Below are positions 54,992 to 64,000 of a stretch of 64,000 nucleotides of DNA, piece after piece. The position numbers were made by a program, and so were the translations under genes. Position 1 is the stretch's first letter; each line of letters starts with the position of its first letter. The notes below the pieces were generated by a model that made no database searches, was not told the DNA's origin, and worked only from the letters and a program-made list of their open reading frames with translations. Origin of the DNA: Novosphingobium sp. SG919 (GTDB lineage Bacteria; Pseudomonadota; Alphaproteobacteria; Sphingomonadales; Sphingomonadaceae); contig NZ_JABCNG010000001.1 in NCBI RefSeq assembly GCF_012932495.1, forward strand, positions 620,001 to 684,000. Reading direction: 5' to 3'.

Positions 54992-55366
54992 TCACGCCAG
55001 GCCGGCCAGTTCCCGTTCCAGGGCGTGGCCCTTGCGGCGATCGAGCGTATGGCACACTTGCGCCCACCAGGCGGCGCCATCGTGATCGCCCGCCACGGCG
55101 GCACCCTTGGCTGCTGCGGCAGCCTGCCCGGCGGCGGCGTGGCCGTGGCTGGCAAACAGGCGCAGCGCCTGGGCCAGGAGGGCATCGTCGGCAAGATTGT
55201 CAGCCACGCGCGCGGCCATCATCCGGCCCGGCGAAGCGTGTGCGGTGCCATTGGCCTGGCGCAGGCTGGCCCAGCCGGGATTGTCGTTGGCCGCATGGGC
55301 CGGCCGGCCGGCGGGCCGGCGGAGACAGGGCGAGATCATGCCATAGCGAGGGGCGAAACGCAGCAT
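54992..55366 (-). CDS. Conserved hypothetical protein
   Basis: A 124-residue protein. The second half (NLADDALLAQALRLFASHGHAAAGQAAAAAKGAAVAGDHDGAAWWAQVCHTLDRRK) resembles a short helical protein that I recall as widespread in sphingomonads, with the D...L...ALR.F..HG....A...A..A...GD..G...W..IC..LDRR pattern. The N-terminal part is not conserved by eye, so a later start (for example near MMAARVADNL) is possible. It is followed by a terminator. Confidence 0.6.
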   Translation of the reverse strand: MLRFAPRYGMISPCLRRPAGRPAHAANDNPGWASLRQANGTAHASPGRMMAARVADNLADDALLAQALRLFASHGHAAAGQAAAAAKGAAVAGDHDGAAWWAQVCHTLDRRKGHALERELAGLA

Positions 55367-55592
55367 GCGCAGATGGTCTCCATTGTTCGTTGCGACACCG
55401 AAATTTCGCGTAAATTCGGCTTTTTCCTTGTTGAAAGCGGCAAGCGGGCTGAAATCCGCAGCAGCTCTGCCGTCCTTCTAAGGGGGTGCGCGCTAACAGG
55501 GGATGAGACGAGACGGTAAACGACCCGTTGATGCTGCCATGGCGGTGGAAATGAAGTGGCCCGGCGTGGCCGTGCCGCAGCGGCGCGTGGGT

Positions 55593-56909
55593 TCAGCCGT
55601 GCGGCTGGGCAATCCACTTGCCCGCGTTTTCATAAGCCTCGCTCGCTTCGGGGCGCAGTTGCCCGCTCGGCGCGCCGGGCAGGGGCGTGCCCGACAGCGC
55701 GGGGCCGGCCGGTGCCGTGCCGCGCAAGGGCGAATCGACCGCACGCAGGCCCGTGCCTGCCGGTTGTCCCAGGGGCGTCCCGCCCGGCCCGGCGGTCGTG
55801 CGCTCCAGTGCGGCCATGCGGCCATCCTCGAACGCTTTTTCCAGCGTCAGCGGATCGGCCAGATCCGCCGCGACGGGCACCCAGCTGCGCGGATGCGGGG
55901 CGGCGAGCGGCTCTGCACCGCGATACGTGCCGGTGAAAGCAGCCGGCAGGCCGGCCGTGCCGGCCCAACGATAGAAGCGATGCGCCCCGATCGTGCCGAT
56001 GAAGGCAAGCTTGTCTGCCCACAGCGGATGCACCGCGCTGGTATGGTAATGCGTGGCGAGGCCAACCGGGGCAAAGACATTGCCGGCCAGGGCATCGGCG
56101 GCCACGCGCCGCGCGCGGTCCCAGAACTGCTGCACCGGGCGGCGCGCCATGGCGCCGTCGCACGCGAAGCTGAACTGGCAGCCGGGCCGTTCCGATCCCT
56201 GGTAGACCACGCCGCACACGGTCTTGGGAAAAGCGGGATGGGCCACGCGGTTGAGCACGACTTGCGCCACCGCGCGCTGGCCGGCATCGGGTTCCGAAGC
56301 GGCTTCGTAATAGATCGCGGTGGTCAGGCATTGCAGCGCGCGCCAGCGGTCTTCGCCGCTGCCCGAGGCAAACAGCGGCCGCGCCGCGGGATTGCGCGCC
56401 CAGGCCGCAAGCGTGGGCGCGTCGTCGGTGTCGCCATGGATCGCGGCCACCTGCCGGTCCCAGGCGCGCGCGGCGTCCTGCGGGGCCAGCAGGCCGCTGT
56501 CCTGGGCCGAAACGTAATAGAATGCCGAGCCGGGGAAACTTTCGCCCGCGCGCTCGAATGGTTGCAGGCCGTTGCGATCGTGTGCGGCCGCGGCATCGAT
56601 CCCCGGCGATCCCCAACCCACCGCGCCCAGCACCAGGCCGAGCGCGCCGACCGCGGCAATGCCGGCAGCGCGCTCTGCCAGGCGCGAGCCTGCGCGGTGC
56701 TGGTGCCGCCACGATGTCATGTCGCGCCGGCGGATGCGTGCGGCAAAATCGCGTGGCCGGACCGGGGCCAGGGTCAGCGCCTGAAGCAACGCGCCATCGG
56801 CCTGCCGCCGCTGCGCCAGCATCGCGCGCTCTTCCGGCCCCGGCGGCGGCATCAGCGCTTCGGGTGGCAGGGTGGGCGTGGCGCCGGTGAAGGGAATCGG
56901 GTCTGGCAT
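55593..56909 (-). CDS. Cell wall hydrolase, SleB/Hydrolase_2 family
   Basis: A 438-residue protein. A hydrophobic segment (AAGIAAVGALGLVLGAVGWG, about residues 85-104) acts as a membrane anchor or uncleaved signal after a basic N-terminus. The hydrolase domain is ALQCLTTAIYYEAASEPDAGQRAVAQVVLNRVAHPAFPKTVCGVVYQG, with the glutamate of YYEA as the expected catalytic residue, then GCQFSFACDG, ATHYHTSAVHPLWADKL and HRFYRW. The C-terminal 120 residues are a Pro/Gly-rich, apparently disordered tail. SleB-type enzymes cleave peptidoglycan; in non-sporulating alphaproteobacteria the role is wall remodelling (inference). Confidence 0.85.
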   Translation of the reverse strand: MPDPIPFTGATPTLPPEALMPPPGPEERAMLAQRRQADGALLQALTLAPVRPRDFAARIRRRDMTSWRHQHRAGSRLAERAAGIAAVGALGLVLGAVGWGSPGIDAAAAHDRNGLQPFERAGESFPGSAFYYVSAQDSGLLAPQDAARAWDRQVAAIHGDTDDAPTLAAWARNPAARPLFASGSGEDRWRALQCLTTAIYYEAASEPDAGQRAVAQVVLNRVAHPAFPKTVCGVVYQGSERPGCQFSFACDGAMARRPVQQFWDRARRVAADALAGNVFAPVGLATHYHTSAVHPLWADKLAFIGTIGAHRFYRWAGTAGLPAAFTGTYRGAEPLAAPHPRSWVPVAADLADPLTLEKAFEDGRMAALERTTAGPGGTPLGQPAGTGLRAVDSPLRGTAPAGPALSGTPLPGAPSGQLRPEASEAYENAGKWIAQPHG

Positions 56910-57075
56910 AAGGGCGGGCAGGGGCCTGATCTTGCAATGGTGCGTTAGTCGCTGCGCGGCAACCATGCACGGGGGTAAATGGCTTCGTCCCGATAAGGCA
57001 CACCCCGCTACCGCTTGGTTAAATTCTGCCGCGGGCTTGCCCCATGGTACAGGGGGCGCTATCGGCCGCGGCAGA

Positions 57076-57252
57076 CGCCACCGGTGCCCGCGCAAGCGGG
57101 CTAAGAGGGAAGCCGGAACGAAAGCCGGCGCTGCCCCCGCAACTGTTTCCGGACGAGCGCCACGCCCTTTGTGCGCCACTGGCCCCCACGCGGGCTGGGA
57201 AGGCCGGCGTGTCGCGATGACTTCGGATGAGCCAGGAAACCTGCCGGTGTGT
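57076..57252 (+). promoter_or_regulatory. Cobalamin riboswitch (AdoCbl class) upstream of btuB
   Basis: The element has the closing stem CACCGG (57079) with CCGGTG (57244-57249), the core GGGCTAAGAGGGAAGCCGG, the segment GCTGCCCCCGCAACTGT and the B12-box region GATGAGCCAGGAAACCTGCC. It lies 120 bp upstream of the btuB start within a 462-bp gap. The rest of the gap (56910-57075) would hold the promoter; none was assigned. Confidence 0.95.
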
Positions 57253-57329
57253 GGTCGTTCCGCGGCCGGGCGGGGTGTACCGGGCGCAAGCGTGACGAGT
57301 TTCCGCCCGGGGCCCGGCGGACCCTCGCG

Positions 57330-57354
57330 CCATGGACGGCAAGACTGTCCATGG
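57330..57354 (+). promoter_or_regulatory. Hairpin next to the btuB ribosome binding site
   Basis: CCATGGAC and GTCCATGG form a perfect eight-pair stem around GGCAAGACT. It ends three bases before GGGAGGAAAAG, the ribosome binding site of btuB. It is a likely part of the riboswitch expression platform or a translation-tuning element. Confidence 0.55.
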
Positions 57355-57371
57355 GCCGGGAGGAAAAGACC

Positions 57372-59249
57372 ATGAAGACTTCGCTGTTTGCGCTGGCCGC
57401 CACGCTCGTGCTGGCCATGCCTGCCCATGCCGAGGAAGCTGCACCATCCGATGGCGCAGAAATCACCGTCCTGGCCACCGGCAGCGCCCTGTCGCTCGAC
57501 CAGACCGGCCAGGCGATCAGCGTCGTGCCGCTGCAAACGATCGAGGCGGTGCAGGGTGTCGATATCACCCGCGTGCTCGAACGCGTGCCGGGGCTGACCT
57601 ATTCGCGCACCGGCGGGCTTGGCGCGCAAACCGCCGTGCGCCTGCGGGGCGGAGAAGGGCAGCACACCCTTGTCCTGGTCGATGGCGTGCGGGTGGAAGA
57701 CCCGTCCGCGCCTTCGGGCGGGTTCGATTTCGGCACGCTGACCAGCGGCGGCATCGAAAGGATCGAAGTGCTGCGCGGCTCCAACTCGGTCATCTGGGGC
57801 AGTTCGGCCATCGGCGGGGTGATCGCGGTGACCACGCGCGAGATCGACGGCGCAGAAGCTTCGGCCGAAGCCGGCTCGCGCGGCAGCTATGATGCCGAGG
57901 CGGTCGCCGGGGTGAAGCGCGATCGCTATGCCTTCTCGCTGGGCGGCGGCTATGCCACCACCGATGGCGTCTCGGCCGCGGCCAATGGCACGGAACGCGA
58001 TGGCTATGACCAGTGGCGCGTGGGCGGCAAGGGCCGCGTCAACCTGACCGACACGCTTTCGCTGGTGGCCAGCGCCCGCTATGCCGATGGCAAGACCCAG
58101 ATCGATGGCTATGACGCCGATTTCAATTTCGGCGATACCCCCGAATATACCACCACCCGGCAGTTCTTCGGCCGTGCCGGGGTGCATTACGCGGGCGGCG
58201 CCCTCACGCTGGACGCCGGCTATGCCCTGTCGGACACGCGCCGCCGCTATTATACCGGCGGAGCGGACGACACGTTCGAATACGGTTACAACGGCCGCAG
58301 CGAGCGGGTGGAACTCAACGGCCGCTATGCGCTGCCGGCCGATTTCGCGCTCGATTTCGGCGCGGATCGCGAATGGACCCGGTTCGACAGCACTTTTGAC
58401 GCGCAACAGCGCTCGCACCTGACCAGCGGCCATGCCATGCTCGGCTGGTATGGTGCCAAGGCCAGCCTTGCCGGCGGCGTGCGCTATGACGAACAGAGCC
58501 AGTTCGGCAGCAACGTGAGCCTGGGGGCCAACGGCACCGTGGAAGTGCTGCGCGGCCTGCGGTTCAACGCCAGCTATGGCGAAGGCTTCCGCGCGCCCAC
58601 GCTTTACCAGCTGCTTTCGCCCGATTACGGCAACGCCAATCTCAATCCCGAACGCAGCCGCAGCTATGATGCCGGCTTGGCCTATACCAGCGTCGACGGC
58701 ACGTTCCACGCCGGGCTCACGCTGTTCCGCCGCGATACGCGCAACCTCATCACCTACGTCTCGTGCTACATGGTGGAAAGCGCGCTGTGCACCGGCCATG
58801 CCTATGGCGTGTATGACAACGTGGGCAAGGCGCGCGCGCAGGGCGCCGAACTGGAAGTGGACGCCACGCTCAGCCCAGGGGTCAAGGGGCAGATCGCCTA
58901 TGCCTATACCGAAGCGACCGATCGCACCCCTGGCGCGGCCACGTTCGGCAAGGACCTGGCGCGCCGTCCGCGCCACGCGCTGACCACCTCGCTGGACTGG
59001 GCCACGCCCTGGGCCGGCCTGGCCCTGGCCGCGGATATCCGTTTTCAATCCGAAACCTTTGACAACGCGGCCAATTCGATCAAGCTGTCGGGCGGTAGCG
59101 TCACCACGCTGCGCGCCAGCCTGCCGATCCTTCATCAGGCCGAACTGTTCGGCCGGGTGGAAAACGTGTTCGATCGGCCGCTGGTGACGGCAGCGGGCTA
59201 TGGCGCGCTGGGTCGTTCGGTGTTTGGCGGGGTGCGCTTGCGCTACTGA
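57372..59249 (+). CDS. btuB: TonB-dependent vitamin B12 receptor BtuB
   Basis: A 625-residue outer-membrane receptor. The signal peptide is MKTSLFALAATLVLAMPAHA, the TonB box region is EITVLATG, and the plug contains VLERVPGLTYSRTGGLGAQTAVRLRGGEGQHTLVLVDGVRVEDPSAPSGGFDFGTL. The barrel ends in the terminal aromatic GGVRLRY. The length matches BtuB (about 600). A cobalamin riboswitch and a strong GGGAGG site precede it, and the btuFCD genes follow, so the substrate is almost certainly a corrinoid. Confidence 0.93.
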   Translation: MKTSLFALAATLVLAMPAHAEEAAPSDGAEITVLATGSALSLDQTGQAISVVPLQTIEAVQGVDITRVLERVPGLTYSRTGGLGAQTAVRLRGGEGQHTLVLVDGVRVEDPSAPSGGFDFGTLTSGGIERIEVLRGSNSVIWGSSAIGGVIAVTTREIDGAEASAEAGSRGSYDAEAVAGVKRDRYAFSLGGGYATTDGVSAAANGTERDGYDQWRVGGKGRVNLTDTLSLVASARYADGKTQIDGYDADFNFGDTPEYTTTRQFFGRAGVHYAGGALTLDAGYALSDTRRRYYTGGADDTFEYGYNGRSERVELNGRYALPADFALDFGADREWTRFDSTFDAQQRSHLTSGHAMLGWYGAKASLAGGVRYDEQSQFGSNVSLGANGTVEVLRGLRFNASYGEGFRAPTLYQLLSPDYGNANLNPERSRSYDAGLAYTSVDGTFHAGLTLFRRDTRNLITYVSCYMVESALCTGHAYGVYDNVGKARAQGAELEVDATLSPGVKGQIAYAYTEATDRTPGAATFGKDLARRPRHALTTSLDWATPWAGLALAADIRFQSETFDNAANSIKLSGGSVTTLRASLPILHQAELFGRVENVFDRPLVTAAGYGALGRSVFGGVRLRY

Positions 59250-59287
59250 TCGCGCGCCGCGGCACCAGCGAAAGGAATGACCTTGAC

Positions 59288-60220
59288 GTGATCGGCCGTG
59301 TGCTGCCCCGCTTGTCTTGCCGCCGCCTGCCTGCATTGCTGGTCCTGGCTCTGGTGGGATGCGCGCGGGTTGCCCCGGCCGATGAGGCGGCGCATGGCGC
59401 AGGTGCCCTGCCGCGTATCGTCTCGCTCAACCCATGCAGCGACGCGGTGCTGGCGCAAGTGGCCGACCGTGCGCAGATTCTGGCGCTGTCCTTCTACAGC
59501 CGCGATCCTGCGCAAACCTCGATGGACGTGGCCGAGGCGCGCCGCTTTCCCTCCACCGATGGCGCCGTGGAAAGCGTGGTTGCGCTTCATCCCGACCTGG
59601 TGGTGACCAGCACTTATGCCGATCCGGCCACGCTGGCGGCGCTGCGCAGCATGGGGCTGCGCGTGGAAACGGTGGGCATTGCCGATTCGCTGGCTGCGGC
59701 GCGCGCGCAGGTCCGCAGCCTGGCCGCCTGGGCCGGCCATCCAGAGCGCGGTGCGGCACTGCTGGCGCAGATCGATCGCGCCGTGGCAGAGGCTGCGCCG
59801 CCGCCCGGCCATGTTCCCATTCCGGCCGTGTTGTGGGAGCCGGGCGGGCTGGTGCCGGGCCAGCACACGCTGGTCTCTGACCTGATGAGCCAGGCGGGTT
59901 TTGCCAATTTCAGCGCGCAGCGCGGGCTGGGCCAATCCGAACGCCTGCCGCTGGAACGCATGCTGGCCGATCCGCCGCGCGTGATCCTGGCGGTGGGCCC
60001 GGCACCGGGCACGATCGTGCCAGGTACCGGCCCGGACGAAGATCGGCTGCTGTTCCACCCCGCGCTCGCTGCGTTGACGCACACCGCGCGCGCCCCGATC
60101 GCGCCCAATCTCATCTATTGCGGTGGCCCCACGATTCCGCGCCTGCTCGATCGGCTGGTGGCGGTGCGCCGCGAACTGGAAGGCCCTGCGTTGGACAAAG
60201 CTTTGGGTAGGCCGCAATGA
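59288..60220 (+). CDS. btuF: Cobalamin ABC transporter substrate-binding protein
   Basis: A 310-residue periplasmic binding protein of the helical-backbone type, with a lipobox-like signal end (LVLALVGCARV). RIVSLNPCSDAVLAQVADRAQILALSFYSRDP is the typical first lobe, and ALHPDLVVTSTYADPATLAALRSMGLRVETVGIADSL is the hinge part. It starts at GTG 59288 and overlaps btuC (ATGA). The pairing with BtuB and the riboswitch supports B12 rather than siderophore binding. Confidence 0.88.
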   Translation: MIGRVLPRLSCRRLPALLVLALVGCARVAPADEAAHGAGALPRIVSLNPCSDAVLAQVADRAQILALSFYSRDPAQTSMDVAEARRFPSTDGAVESVVALHPDLVVTSTYADPATLAALRSMGLRVETVGIADSLAAARAQVRSLAAWAGHPERGAALLAQIDRAVAEAAPPPGHVPIPAVLWEPGGLVPGQHTLVSDLMSQAGFANFSAQRGLGQSERLPLERMLADPPRVILAVGPAPGTIVPGTGPDEDRLLFHPALAALTHTARAPIAPNLIYCGGPTIPRLLDRLVAVRRELEGPALDKALGRPQ

Positions 60221-61212
60221 ACCGAGCCGCTCTGCCCGTGGTGCTGGCCACGCTGCTCCTGCTGCTGTTTCCGCTGTGCCTGATGGCGGGGCAGGTGTGG
60301 ATCAATCCGTTCGATCCGGCCGGGGCCCCATACAGTGCCAATGCCACGGTGATCCTGGCGCAACTGCGCCTGCCGCGCGCGGTGCTGGCGGTCGTGGTGG
60401 GCGCCGGGCTGGGCGCGTCAGGCGCGGCGATGCAGGGATACTTGCGCAATCCGCTGGCCGATCCCGGCCTGTTCGGGGTGGCGCCGCTGGCTGCATTGGG
60501 CGCTGTATTGTCGTTGTTCATGGGCTTTGCGGTGCAGCCTTTCGCGCTACCGGCCATGGCCCTGGCAGGCGCGGCGGGCGGCATGGTCCTGCTCGCCCTG
60601 ATCGCTTCGGGGCCACGCACCGGCCTGGCCGGCGGGGTGGCGCTGTTCACCCTGGCGGGGATGATGCTTTCCAGCCTTGCCGGCGCGCTCACCAGCCTGG
60701 CGATCAGCCTGGCGCCCAATCCCTTTGCCCTGACCGAGATCGTGACCTGGCTGATGGGCGCGCTCACCGACCGCAGTTGGCACGATGTCGCGCTGGCCGC
60801 GCCGCTCACCGCGCTGGGCCTTGCCGTGCTGTGGCGGGCAGGGCCCTCGCTCGATGCGTTGACGCTGGGCGAACTGGCCGCGCGGTCGATGGGGCTCGAT
60901 CCCGCGGCCTTGCGCTGGATGATGGTGCTGGGCGTCGGGCTGGTGGTGGGCGCCGGGGTTTCGGCCGCCGGGGTCATCGGCTTTGTCGGGCTGATGGTGC
61001 CGCACATTGTCCGCCCGTTCACCGATCGCCGCCCGTCCAGCCTGCTGCTGCCCAGCGCGCTGGCCGGTGCCCTGCTGTTGCTGGTCGCCGATGCGCTGTG
61101 CCGCTGCCTGCCGCTGGCGGGCGGGGAACTGCGCCTGGGCATCGCGCTCAGCCTGCTGGGCGCGCCGTTCTTCCTGCACCTCCTGCTGCGCCTGCGGCGT
61201 GGTCTCGCCTGA
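60217..61212 (+). CDS. btuC: Cobalamin ABC transporter permease (FecCD family)
   Basis: A 331-residue permease with nine or ten hydrophobic segments. FecCD signatures are LRLPRAVLAVVVGAGLGASGAAMQGYLRNPLADPGLFGVAPLAALGAV, EIVTWLMGALTDRSWHD and VIGFVGLMVPHIVRPFTDRRP, the last being the ATPase-contact region. It is coupled to btuF and followed 11 bp later by the ATPase gene. Confidence 0.93.
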   Translation: MNRAALPVVLATLLLLLFPLCLMAGQVWINPFDPAGAPYSANATVILAQLRLPRAVLAVVVGAGLGASGAAMQGYLRNPLADPGLFGVAPLAALGAVLSLFMGFAVQPFALPAMALAGAAGGMVLLALIASGPRTGLAGGVALFTLAGMMLSSLAGALTSLAISLAPNPFALTEIVTWLMGALTDRSWHDVALAAPLTALGLAVLWRAGPSLDALTLGELAARSMGLDPAALRWMMVLGVGLVVGAGVSAAGVIGFVGLMVPHIVRPFTDRRPSSLLLPSALAGALLLLVADALCRCLPLAGGELRLGIALSLLGAPFFLHLLLRLRRGLA

Positions 61213-61223
61213 AAGGGGCGCGC

Positions 61224-61961
61224 ATGGAACTTGTTGCCGAAGCCGTAACCGTGGTGGGCCGCCTGCGCGAAGTGCGCGCAGGCCTTGCGCCCGGGCGCCT
61301 GACGGTGATCTGCGGGCCGAACGGCGCGGGCAAGTCCACCCTGCTATCCGCCCTGGCCGGACTGGTAGAGCCTGACGCGGGCCGCGTGTGCCTGGGCCAG
61401 CATCGCCTGGGCGAATTGACCGGGCGCGAGCGGGCCATGGCGATCGGCTATCTGCCCCAGGCCGGCGAAGTGGCATGGAACGTGACCGTGGAAACGCTGG
61501 TGCGGCTGGGCCGCCTGCCGCACCGCACCCCGGCCAAGGTGGACGCCGCGGCCACCATGGCCGCACTCGACGCACTCGATCTCAATGCCTTGGCAGGGCG
61601 CGAGGTGGGCACGCTTTCGGGCGGTGAGCGCGCCCGCGCCCTGCTCGCCCGCGTGCTGGCCGGGCAGCCGCGCTGGGTCTTGGCGGATGAGCCGCTGGCC
61701 GCGCTCGACCTGGCGCACCAGCAGGCGCTGCTTGCCCATTTTCGCCGCCTGGCCGGCCAGGGCGTGGGCGTGGTGGTGGTGGTGCATGATCTAGCGCTGG
61801 CGATGAACCATGCCGATCACGTCATCGTGCTCGATCGCGGCACCGTGGCGGCCAATGGCCCGCCGCACGTGGCCCTGGCCGAAGAGGTGCTGGCCAGCGT
61901 GTGGGGGGTCAAGGCGCGCTGGGTGGGAGACGGGCGCAGCCGCGCGCTTGCGATCGGCTGA
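61224..61961 (+). CDS. btuD: Cobalamin ABC transporter ATP-binding protein
   Basis: A 245-residue ATPase: Walker [13 protein letters not shown]-loop IGYLPQAGE, signature [17 protein letters not shown], Walker [13 protein letters not shown] and H-loop [11 protein letters not shown]. It completes the btuB-btuF-btuC-btuD operon. No corrinoid salvage or cobalamin synthesis gene is in the window. Confidence 0.92.
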   Translation: MELVAEAVTVVGRLREVRAGLAPGRLTVICGPNGAGKSTLLSALAGLVEPDAGRVCLGQHRLGELTGRERAMAIGYLPQAGEVAWNVTVETLVRLGRLPHRTPAKVDAAATMAALDALDLNALAGREVGTLSGGERARALLARVLAGQPRWVLADEPLAALDLAHQQALLAHFRRLAGQGVGVVVVVHDLALAMNHADHVIVLDRGTVAANGPPHVALAEEVLASVWGVKARWVGDGRSRALAIG

Positions 61962-62049
61962 CCGGCTTCCCACATTCCAGATCAATCGTCCTTGCCCACG
62001 CAGCCATCTTGCGCGGCTATTGCTGCGCTGCGACAGGCTTGCGTGAATC

Positions 62050-62064
62050 GAACAAATCTGGAAC
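62050..62064. promoter_or_regulatory. LexA SOS box of uvrA
   Basis: GAACAAATCTGGAAC is GAAC-N7-GAAC, the reverse form of the alphaproteobacterial LexA site GTTC-N7-GTTC. It lies 10 bp before the uvrA start, so bound LexA would block transcription or elongation. Confidence 0.85.
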
Positions 62065-62074
62065 ACCGCCCTTC

Positions 62075-64000
62075 ATGTCGACCGCATCCACTCGTGCGCG
62101 TAGCGCATTGACCACCCTTTCCGTGCGCGGCGCGCGCGAGCACAACCTGAAGGGCATCGATGTCGATCTGCCGCGCGACAGCCTGGTGGTGATCACCGGC
62201 CTTTCGGGCTCGGGCAAGTCCAGCCTGGCGTTCGACACGATCTATGCCGAGGGGCAGCGGCGCTATGTCGAATCGCTTTCGGCTTATGCGCGCCAGTTCC
62301 TGGAAATGATGCAGAAGCCCGATGTGGAGCACATCGACGGCCTTTCGCCCGCCATTTCCATCGAGCAGAAGACCACCAGCCGCAACCCGCGCTCCACCGT
62401 GGCGACGGTCACCGAAATCTACGACTACATGCGCCTGCTGTGGGCGCGGGTGGGCATTCCCTATTCGCCGGCCACCGGCCTGCCGATCAGCGCGCAGACC
62501 GTCAGCCAGATGGTCGACCGCGTGATGGCCCTGCCCGAAGGCACGCGCGCCTATCTGCTCGCCCCCGTGGTGCGCGGCCGCAAGGGTGAATACCGCAAGG
62601 AACTGGCCGAGTGGCAGAAGGCGGGCTACACCCGCGTGCGCATCGATGGCGAGATGTTTGCCATCGAAGACGCCCCCGCGCTCGACAAGAAGTACAAGCA
62701 CGACATCGAAGTGGTGGTCGACCGCATCGCGGTGAAGGACGGCATCCAGACGCGCCTGGCCGACAGTTTCGAGCAGGCGCTCAAGCTGGCCGATGGCCTG
62801 GTCTATATCGACCTGGCCGACACCACCGTGGCGGAACTGAATGGCGAGGCGCCGCCGGAAAAGGCCAAGAAGGGCGCCGCCAAGGGCCAGTTGAAAGGCG
62901 CGGGCCTGCCCGACAACCGCATCGTCCTGTCCGAAAAGTTCGCGTGCCCCGTCTCGGGCTTCACGCTCGACGCGCTCGAACCGCGCCTGTTCTCGTTCAA
63001 CGCGCCCCAGGGGGCCTGCCCGGCCTGCGATGGCCTGGGCGAAAAGCTGCTGTTCGATCCGCAACTGGTGGTGCCCAACGAGCATCTCAGCCTCAAGCAG
63101 GGCGCCATCGTGCCCTGGGCCAAGTCCAACCCGCCCAGCCCCTATTACATGCAGGTGCTCGCCAGCCTGGCCGGGCATTTCGGGTTCAGCCTGGACACGC
63201 CATGGGACAAGCTGCCGGGCGAAGTGAAGATCGTGATCCTCCACGGCACCGCCGGCAAGGCCGTGCCGCTCACCTTCATCGACGGCAAGAAGAGCTACAC
63301 GGTCTCCAAGGCGTTCGAAGGCGTGATCGGCAATCTCAACCGGCGCATGCTGCAGACCGAAAGCGCCTGGATGCGCGAGGAACTGGGCAAGTTCCAGACC
63401 GCCCAGCCCTGCGAAACCTGCAACGGCGCGCGGTTGAAGCCCGAGGCGTTGAGCGTGAAAGTGGCCGGTAGCGACATTTCCACCGCCACGCACCTGTCGG
63501 TCAGCGATGCGCTGGAATGGTTCGCCACGCTCGACGGCAAGCTGACCAGCCAGCAGAGCCAGATCGCCAAGGCCATCCTCAAGGAAATCAACGAGCGGCT
63601 TGGCTTCCTCAACAATGTCGGCCTCGATTACCTCAATCTCGATCGCACCTCGGGCACGCTGTCGGGCGGGGAATCGCAGCGCATTCGCCTGGCCAGCCAG
63701 ATCGGCTCGGGCCTTTCGGGCGTGCTCTATGTGCTCGATGAACCCTCCATCGGCCTGCACCAGCGCGACAACGACCGCCTGCTCGAAACCTTGAAGCGCC
63801 TGCGTGACCTCGGCAACACGGTCATCGTGGTGGAGCACGACGAAGACGCGATCCGCACCGCCGATTATATCGTCGATCTCGGGCCGGGCGCGGGCGTGCA
63901 TGGCGGCGAAATCGTGGCGCAGGGCACGCTGGACGATATCCTGTCCAGCGAAGACAGTCTGACCGGCCAATACCTGACCGGCGCGCGCCGCATCGAAGTG
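62075..64000 (+). CDS. uvrA: Excinuclease ABC subunit A (3' end outside window)
   Basis: The first 642 codons of UvrA (family about 950-970 residues), the damage sensor of nucleotide excision repair. Walker A of the first ATPase is GLSGSGKS (42-49), with [27 protein letters not shown] after it. The signature [39 protein letters not shown] of the same nucleotide site is present near the end. The insertion-type zinc finger reads [33 protein letters not shown]; the second of the four usual cysteines is Ser here, as I recall for alphaproteobacteria. The reading frame runs open to the window end. Confidence 0.96.
   Translation, partial: MSTASTRARSALTTLSVRGAREHNLKGIDVDLPRDSLVVITGLSGSGKSSLAFDTIYAEGQRRYVESLSAYARQFLEMMQKPDVEHIDGLSPAISIEQKTTSRNPRSTVATVTEIYDYMRLLWARVGIPYSPATGLPISAQTVSQMVDRVMALPEGTRAYLLAPVVRGRKGEYRKELAEWQKAGYTRVRIDGEMFAIEDAPALDKKYKHDIEVVVDRIAVKDGIQTRLADSFEQALKLADGLVYIDLADTTVAELNGEAPPEKAKKGAAKGQLKGAGLPDNRIVLSEKFACPVSGFTLDALEPRLFSFNAPQGACPACDGLGEKLLFDPQLVVPNEHLSLKQGAIVPWAKSNPPSPYYMQVLASLAGHFGFSLDTPWDKLPGEVKIVILHGTAGKAVPLTFIDGKKSYTVSKAFEGVIGNLNRRMLQTESAWMREELGKFQTAQPCETCNGARLKPEALSVKVAGSDISTATHLSVSDALEWFATLDGKLTSQQSQIAKAILKEINERLGFLNNVGLDYLNLDRTSGTLSGGESQRIRLASQIGSGLSGVLYVLDEPSIGLHQRDNDRLLETLKRLRDLGNTVIVVEHDEDAIRTADYIVDLGPGAGVHGGEIVAQGTLDDILSSEDSLTGQYLTGARRIEV

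Overview
The window reads as a chromosomal segment of a sphingomonad (Alphaproteobacteria, Sphingomonadales; Novosphingobium-like). The reasons are the high G+C, GTG starts and ATGA/GTGA-coupled genes, TonB-dependent receptors, a CrtZ carotenoid hydroxylase, an alphaproteobacterial SOS box (GAAC-N7-GAAC) in front of uvrA, a mdh/sucA/sucB/lpd block, and short palindromic repeats of sphingomonad type. The genus is inference; there is no rRNA in the window. I see no integrase, transposase, prophage or CRISPR array.

Layout. 1-6.2 kb: the 3' part of helicase hrpB (with a palindromic repeat in its frame), a Tat-exported FAD oxidoreductase, a KefB-type antiporter and a LuxR-type regulator. 6.2-18.1 kb: a secreted protein with a Cys-rich tail and a GT1-like glycosyltransferase, a membrane-anchored LuxR-HTH protein, tRNA-Thr, a conserved hypothetical coupled to rarA, a PadR regulator behind a palindromic operator, a polytopic membrane protein, a GT4 glycosyltransferase, a small exported protein and typA. 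18.4-28.1 kb: a TonB receptor, two tandem DUF805 proteins, the ybbP/ybbA ABC exporter with divergent tesA, an A/T-richer peptidase E gene, and recF.

28.2-32.0 kb is a phage-shock locus. pspF faces a sigma-54 promoter that reads into a small membrane protein gene, pspA, pspB, pspC and three more small membrane/coiled-coil genes resembling PspB and the PspC tail. 32.0-37.6 kb: sufE, DUF454, MOSC, crtZ, and leuC/leuD with a DNA glycosylase and a small membrane protein between them. 37.6-44.5 kb: a three-gene minus-strand operon with two transglutaminase-like proteins and a fused circularly permuted ATP-grasp/alpha-E protein, a predicted peptide-ligation and amidation system of unknown product. 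44.5-47.6 kb: a TRIC channel, a DUF4403 lipoprotein and small secreted proteins, one with a duplicated Cys/Lys motif. 47.7-54.7 kb: TCA-cycle block lpd, sucB, sucA, mdh. 55-64 kb: a hypothetical gene, a SleB-type wall hydrolase, a cobalamin-riboswitch-controlled btuB-btuF-btuC-btuD uptake operon, and the first 642 codons of uvrA.

Most genes are housekeeping. The parts that look least described are the extended psp operon, the ATP-grasp/alpha-E/transglutaminase operon, the duplicated-motif mini-protein and the interspersed palindromic repeats. Start sites, operons and regulatory calls come from reading the sequence only; no database or folding program was used.
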